From: an uncultured Prevotella sp.
GTDB lineage: Bacteria > Bacteroidota > Bacteroidia > Bacteroidales > Bacteroidaceae
Assembly (NCBI GenBank): GCA_905233425.1
Contig: CAJOEC010000018.1
Coordinates: 1-64,000 of the forward strand
DNA: 64,000 bases
Direction: 5' to 3'
The notes under the pieces were generated by a model. That model searched no databases, was not told the DNA's origin, and saw only the letters and a program-made list of their open reading frames with translations. Position 1 is the stretch's first letter. Each line of letters begins with the position of its first letter. Shown here one piece after another: positions 60,273 through 64,000 of the stretch. The translations under genes and the position numbers were made by a program.

Positions 60273-61721
60273 ATGAAGAAGATTCTGACAATTCTGGCCC
60301 TCTCGGCACTCACACTCAGCGCACAGGCAAAGGTAAGGTTGCCCCACCTGATTGGCGACAACATGGTATTACAACAGCAGACGGAAGCCCGCCTCTGGGG
60401 ATGGGCAAAGCCAGGAAAGACGGTGAAGGTGACCACCTCATGGAACCAGGAGACCGTCAGTGCCAGAGCCGACAAAAACGGCGAGTGGCTGGTAAAGGTC
60501 AGTACGCCCAAGGCCAGCTATGAGCCGCTGTCGATCACCTTTGATGACGGTGAGCCTCTGACCATCAACAACGTCGTAGCTGGTGAGGTGTGGGTCTGTG
60601 CCGGACAGTCGAACATGGAGATGCCCGTGAAGGGCTTCTGGATGTGTCCCGTGAAGGACTACAATCAGGTTGTCATCGATGCTGCCAACCATCAGGGTGT
60701 GCGTAGCGTCAAGATTCCCAGTGTGATGGCTGCCAAGCCTCTGAACGATGCGCCATGCGAATGGCGGGAGTGCAATCCTGGTACGGTGGGCGATTTCTCT
60801 GCCACCGGCTATTTCTTTGCCCGGACCATGCACCAGGCCCTGAATATCCCCATCGGACTCATAGAAGCCAATAAAGGAGGTACGCGCGTAGAGAGCTGGC
60901 TGACGAAGGAGAATCTGGAGAAATATACCAAGGAGCCAACCGATTCGATGGGTATCGTCAACTTCAAAAAGAATTGGGACTACCATCGTGCTATGCTTTG
61001 GGGCAACGGCACGTTCAACCCGATTCTGAACTATACGGTGAAGGGCATCCTGTTCTATCAGGGCTGCTCGAACGTAGGTGACCCTAAGGACCAGTACTCA
61101 CAGCGTCTGAAGCTGCTGGTAGAGCAGTGGCGCAGCCAGTTCAAGCTGGGCGAGATACCTTTCTACTTCGTACAGATAGCTCCCTTCATCAGTGGTGACC
61201 CCAATGGCACGTGGAACGCTGAGCTGCAGGAAGAGCAGTTTAAGGCTTCGAAGATTATCCCCAACAGCGGGCTGGTATGTACCAACGACTGTGTTTACCC
61301 CTACGAAGGCACGCAGATTCACCCTGCCCAGAAGCAGAAGGTGGGCGAGCGTCTGGCTTTCCTGGCGCTGAATAAGACTTACGGCATGAGTTCCATCATC
61401 TGTATGAGTCCTTCGTTTAAGGATATGCAGATCAAGAACGATACGGTGATGATTCACCTGAACGACGAGTGTGGCGCCATCAGCCGGTTCATGGATATTC
61501 AGGGCTTCGAGGTGGCAGGAGCCGACAAGGTGTTCTATCCCGCTCAGGCAGACCACTTCTGGCAGCCAGGTGGTGGCTATTGGGACGAGTGCATCACAAT
61601 CAAGAGTCCAAAGGTGAAGCAGCCCGTAGCCATCCGCTACTGTTTCCGCAACTGGCAGTTGGGCAATATGGCCAATGCTGGCGGACTGCCCTTGTTCCCC
61701 TTCCGTACTGACAACTGGTAA
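60273..61721 (+). CDS. sialate O-acetylesterase-like carbohydrate esterase
   Basis: 482 residues with a signal peptide (MKKILTILALSALTLSAQA). A beta-sandwich N-terminus (LPHLIGDNMVLQQQTEARLWGWAKPGKTVKV) precedes the SGNH-hydrolase core: nucleophile motif VWVCAGQSNMEMPV, GLIEANKGGTRVESWL and YQGCSNVGDP. The late catalytic His is likely in TQIHPAQKQKVGERLA. It should remove acetyl groups from sialic acid or other glycans in the periplasm. Seven bases separate it from the NUDIX gene, indicating an operon. Confidence 0.9.
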   Translation: MKKILTILALSALTLSAQAKVRLPHLIGDNMVLQQQTEARLWGWAKPGKTVKVTTSWNQETVSARADKNGEWLVKVSTPKASYEPLSITFDDGEPLTINNVVAGEVWVCAGQSNMEMPVKGFWMCPVKDYNQVVIDAANHQGVRSVKIPSVMAAKPLNDAPCEWRECNPGTVGDFSATGYFFARTMHQALNIPIGLIEANKGGTRVESWLTKENLEKYTKEPTDSMGIVNFKKNWDYHRAMLWGNGTFNPILNYTVKGILFYQGCSNVGDPKDQYSQRLKLLVEQWRSQFKLGEIPFYFVQIAPFISGDPNGTWNAELQEEQFKASKIIPNSGLVCTNDCVYPYEGTQIHPAQKQKVGERLAFLALNKTYGMSSIICMSPSFKDMQIKNDTVMIHLNDECGAISRFMDIQGFEVAGADKVFYPAQADHFWQPGGGYWDECITIKSPKVKQPVAIRYCFRNWQLGNMANAGGLPLFPFRTDNW

Positions 61722-61727
61722 GCCCAC

Positions 61728-62288
61728 ATGGAACATCCGTTAGAGAAATTCAAGTACTGTCCGGTATGTGGCAGTGACCATTTCGTCGTCAACAACTTCA
61801 AGAGCAAGAAGTGTGAGGACTGTGGCTTCACGTATTATGCCAACCCCTGTTCGGCTACAGCTGCCTTCATCGTCAATGAGAACGACGAGATGCTGGTGGT
61901 GCGACGCGCCAAAGAGCCTGCCCTAGGGACATACGACTTGCCTGGTGGCTTCTGCGACATGGGTGAGACGGTGGAAGAAGGTATGCGTCGTGAGATCAAG
62001 GAAGAGACGGGCCTTGAGGTACAGGACATCCAGTATCTCTTCTCGTCGCCCAATGTCTATCAATATAGCGGAATGGGTATCCATACGCTCGATATGGACT
62101 ATCTAGTTCGTGTCAAGGGTGGACGACTGGCCATTCAGGCTGCTGACGACGCTGCAGAGGCCTTTTGGATACCTATTAACAAAGTTAATCCTGCCGACTT
62201 TGGGCTGACCAGCATCCGAAATGCTGTCATTCGTTTTCTACACGAAACGTTAAGAAAACAAAAAATCTACTATATAAATAAGGTGTAA
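61728..62288 (+). CDS. NUDIX hydrolase with N-terminal zinc ribbon
   Basis: 186 residues. Zinc ribbon CPVCGSDHF...CEDCGF at residues 10-35, then the NUDIX box GGFCDMGETVEEGMRREIKEETGLEV. The family hydrolyses nucleoside diphosphates linked to another group (NudC-like or ADP-ribose pyrophosphatase-like); the exact substrate is not readable from the sequence. It is downstream of the esterase and upstream of topA, which has its own promoter. Confidence 0.9.
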   Translation: MEHPLEKFKYCPVCGSDHFVVNNFKSKKCEDCGFTYYANPCSATAAFIVNENDEMLVVRRAKEPALGTYDLPGGFCDMGETVEEGMRREIKEETGLEVQDIQYLFSSPNVYQYSGMGIHTLDMDYLVRVKGGRLAIQAADDAAEAFWIPINKVNPADFGLTSIRNAVIRFLHETLRKQKIYYINKV

Positions 62289-62302
62289 CCAAATCTTTTG
62301 TC

Positions 62303-62310
62303 TACTTTTG
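62303..62310 (+). promoter_or_regulatory. Bacteroidota -7 promoter element for topA
   Basis: Reads TACTTTTG, 32 bases before the topA ATG. Confidence 0.58.
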
Positions 62311-62341
62311 CAGCCCGAAATAGTTTTTATAGTACGAGATT

Positions 62342-64000
62342 ATGCAAAAGAATTTAGTGATAGTAGAGTCTCCAGCGAAGGCTAAGACCATTGAGAAATT
62401 CCTCGGAAGCGATTTCAAGGTGATGTCGAGCTATGGTCATATTCGCGACTTGAAGAAGAAGGAGATGAGCATCAATGACAAGACGCTCGAACCAGAATAC
62501 GAGATTCCTGAAGAGAAGGAAAAGCTGGTCAAGGAACTGAAGTCTAACGCACAGAAGGCAACGAACGTCTGGCTCGCATCCGATGAAGACCGCGAGGGAG
62601 AGGCTATCTCGTGGCACTTGTGTGAGGTCTTAGGACTGGACGAGGAGAAGACCAACCGTATCGTCTTCCACGAAATCACCAAGCCTGCCATCCTGAAGGC
62701 TATCGAAGAGCCTCGCCATTTGGACATGAATCTGGTCAACGCCCAGCAGGCCCGTCGTGTGTTGGACCGTCTTGTTGGTTTCAAGTTGTCGCCCGTTCTG
62801 TGGCGTAAGGTGAAGCCCGCTCTCTCTGCAGGTCGTGTGCAGAGTGTTGCCGTACGACTGATCGTAGAGCGTGAGCGTGAGATACAGGACTTCAATAGCG
62901 AGCCCTACTATAGCGTGAATGGTATTTTCGCCATTACCAATCCCGATGGTTCGCAGACTGAGGTAAAGGCTACGCTGGCTCAGCGCATGAAGACACATGA
63001 GGAGGTGGAGAAATTCCTGCAGCAATGTGTGGATGCAAACTTCACCGTAGAGTCTGTCAGCAAGAAGCCCCTGAAGCGTACTCCTGCACCTCCATTCACT
63101 ACTTCTACGCTACAACAGGAGGCTGCCCGCAAGTTGGGCTTCACCGTTAGTCAGACGATGATGGTGGCACAGCATCTGTATGAACACGGACAGATTACCT
63201 ATATGCGTACTGACTCCGTTAATCTGTCAGGACTCTGTATCAATGCCAGCAAGGAAGAGATCGTTAAGCTCTATGGCCAGGAATACAGCAAGGTACGCCA
63301 GTATCACACCAGTTCGAAGGGTGCTCAGGAGGCTCACGAAGCTATCCGTCCGACCTATATGGAGCGTACGGAGATAGAGGGAACAGTTCAGGAGCGTAAG
63401 CTCTACGAGCTCATTTGGAAGCGTACTATCGCCAGCCAGATGGCTGATGCCCAGATTGAAAAGACTACTGTCAACATTGCCATCAGCGGTAGTAACGAAC
63501 AGTTTGTTGCCCAAGGCGAGGTTGTCAAGTTTGATGGTTTCATCAAGGTTTATCGCGAGTCTGTCGACGATGAAGAGTTGCAGGACGAGGAGAGCCACAT
63601 CCTGCCCCCGCTGAAGAAAGGTATGGTGCTGACACGTCGTGAAATCCAGGCTACTGAGCGTTTCAGCCAAGGCCCTCAGCGTTATACGGAGGCCTCGCTG
63701 GTGCATAAGCTCGAAGAGTTGGGTATTGGTCGTCCTTCAACCTATGCACCTACCATTTCGACCATTCAGCAGCGCGAATACGTACATAAAGGCGACAAGA
63801 AGGGCGAGGAGCGATTCTATACCATCGACACGCTGAAAGGCAAGCAGATCAAGCAGTCGCAGCGTAAGGAGATGGCTGGCTCAGACAAGGGTAAGCTGTT
63901 GCCAACCGATATCGGTATCGTGGTCAATGACTTCCTGATGAAATATTTCCCCACCATCATGGACTATAACTTCACCGCTAAGGTGGAGCAGGACTTCGAC
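62342..64000 (+). CDS. topA: DNA topoisomerase I (partial, 3' end outside window)
   Basis: 553 codons are present. The Toprim domain shows NLVIVESPAKAKTIEKFLG and WLASDEDREGEAISWHL; the core shows ARRVLDRLVGFKLSPVLW, LSAGRVQSVAVRLI and TPAPPFTTSTLQQEA; the active-site tyrosine is in ITYMRTDSVNLSG. It relaxes negative supercoils by a type IA mechanism. The zinc-ribbon C-terminus expected in this family lies beyond the window. Confidence 0.96.
   Translation, partial: MQKNLVIVESPAKAKTIEKFLGSDFKVMSSYGHIRDLKKKEMSINDKTLEPEYEIPEEKEKLVKELKSNAQKATNVWLASDEDREGEAISWHLCEVLGLDEEKTNRIVFHEITKPAILKAIEEPRHLDMNLVNAQQARRVLDRLVGFKLSPVLWRKVKPALSAGRVQSVAVRLIVEREREIQDFNSEPYYSVNGIFAITNPDGSQTEVKATLAQRMKTHEEVEKFLQQCVDANFTVESVSKKPLKRTPAPPFTTSTLQQEAARKLGFTVSQTMMVAQHLYEHGQITYMRTDSVNLSGLCINASKEEIVKLYGQEYSKVRQYHTSSKGAQEAHEAIRPTYMERTEIEGTVQERKLYELIWKRTIASQMADAQIEKTTVNIAISGSNEQFVAQGEVVKFDGFIKVYRESVDDEELQDEESHILPPLKKGMVLTRREIQATERFSQGPQRYTEASLVHKLEELGIGRPSTYAPTISTIQQREYVHKGDKKGEERFYTIDTLKGKQIKQSQRKEMAGSDKGKLLPTDIGIVVNDFLMKYFPTIMDYNFTAKVEQDFD

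Overview
The window looks like a chromosome segment of a Prevotella-like member of the Bacteroidales. The evidence is the Bacteroidota -7 promoter element (TAnnTTTG) in front of most transcription starts, paired TonB-dependent receptors, a TamL-type outer-membrane lipoprotein, C26/M19 peptidases, a split RelA/SpoT-type enzyme, an IntDOT-like tyrosine recombinase, and secreted proteins ending in dockerin-like EF-hand pairs. Taxonomy is inferred from gene content only.

Layout. 1-8.7 kb: a partial AAA-ATPase-like protein, a leucine-rich-repeat dockerin protein, three consecutive FKBP-type prolyl isomerases, an Lrp/AsnC regulator overlapping a peptidase C26-M19 fusion, and a second dockerin protein. 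8.8-17 kb: ribBA, a BtuF/BtuC-like uptake pair without its ATPase, a small membrane protein, an AAA+ ATPase, a SpmA-SpmB fusion, tRNA-His and an rRNA cytosine methyltransferase. 17-25.6 kb: a RelB/YoeB-like toxin-antitoxin pair, rhaT, era, a UvrD/PcrA helicase and a large secreted glycosidase-like dockerin protein. 25.6-40.6 kb: a RelA-type (p)ppGpp synthetase, a YycJ-like metallohydrolase, a Cas2/VapD-like plus PIN gene pair, a TamL-like outer-membrane protein, an HI0933-like flavoprotein, a very large dockerin protein, lysA behind an Rpn-family nuclease, and a patatin-like lipase. 40.7-46.7 kb: a cobalamin-riboswitch operon of two TonB receptors around a CbiK-like lipoprotein.

46.8-60.1 kb is an A+T-richer genomic island. 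An identical 18-bp sequence occurs in direct orientation at both ends, and a frameshifted tyrosine recombinase and two small HTH proteins sit at the right end. Its cargo is a Sau3AI-like restriction-modification pair followed by a tightly packed five-gene operon: calcineurin-like phosphoesterase, helical protein, two different GTPases and a GAP1-like protein. This matches the GTPase-centred conflict systems predicted by comparative genomics and is the most interesting system here. The cargo is also bracketed by a perfect 23-bp inverted repeat inside a longer diverged one. Several decayed genes (an ATP-binding regulator, a GIY-YIG-like fragment, an XRE regulator) lie at the cargo edges. After the island come a sialate O-acetylesterase-like gene, a NUDIX hydrolase and the 5' part of topA.

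The second theme is small dispersed repeats that invade genes in frame. There is a 9-bp TCCTATAAG array (three intergenic copies, two inside the C26-M19 gene), a CTCAACC heptamer, a G/C-rich CCCCTCCC-GGGAGGGG palindrome (in era, twice in a TonB gene, and in the B12 riboswitch), a CCGACGG-CCGTCGG palindrome (in at least four genes), and a GGAGAGA purine tract. All coordinates, frames and alignments were read by eye; no database search was run.
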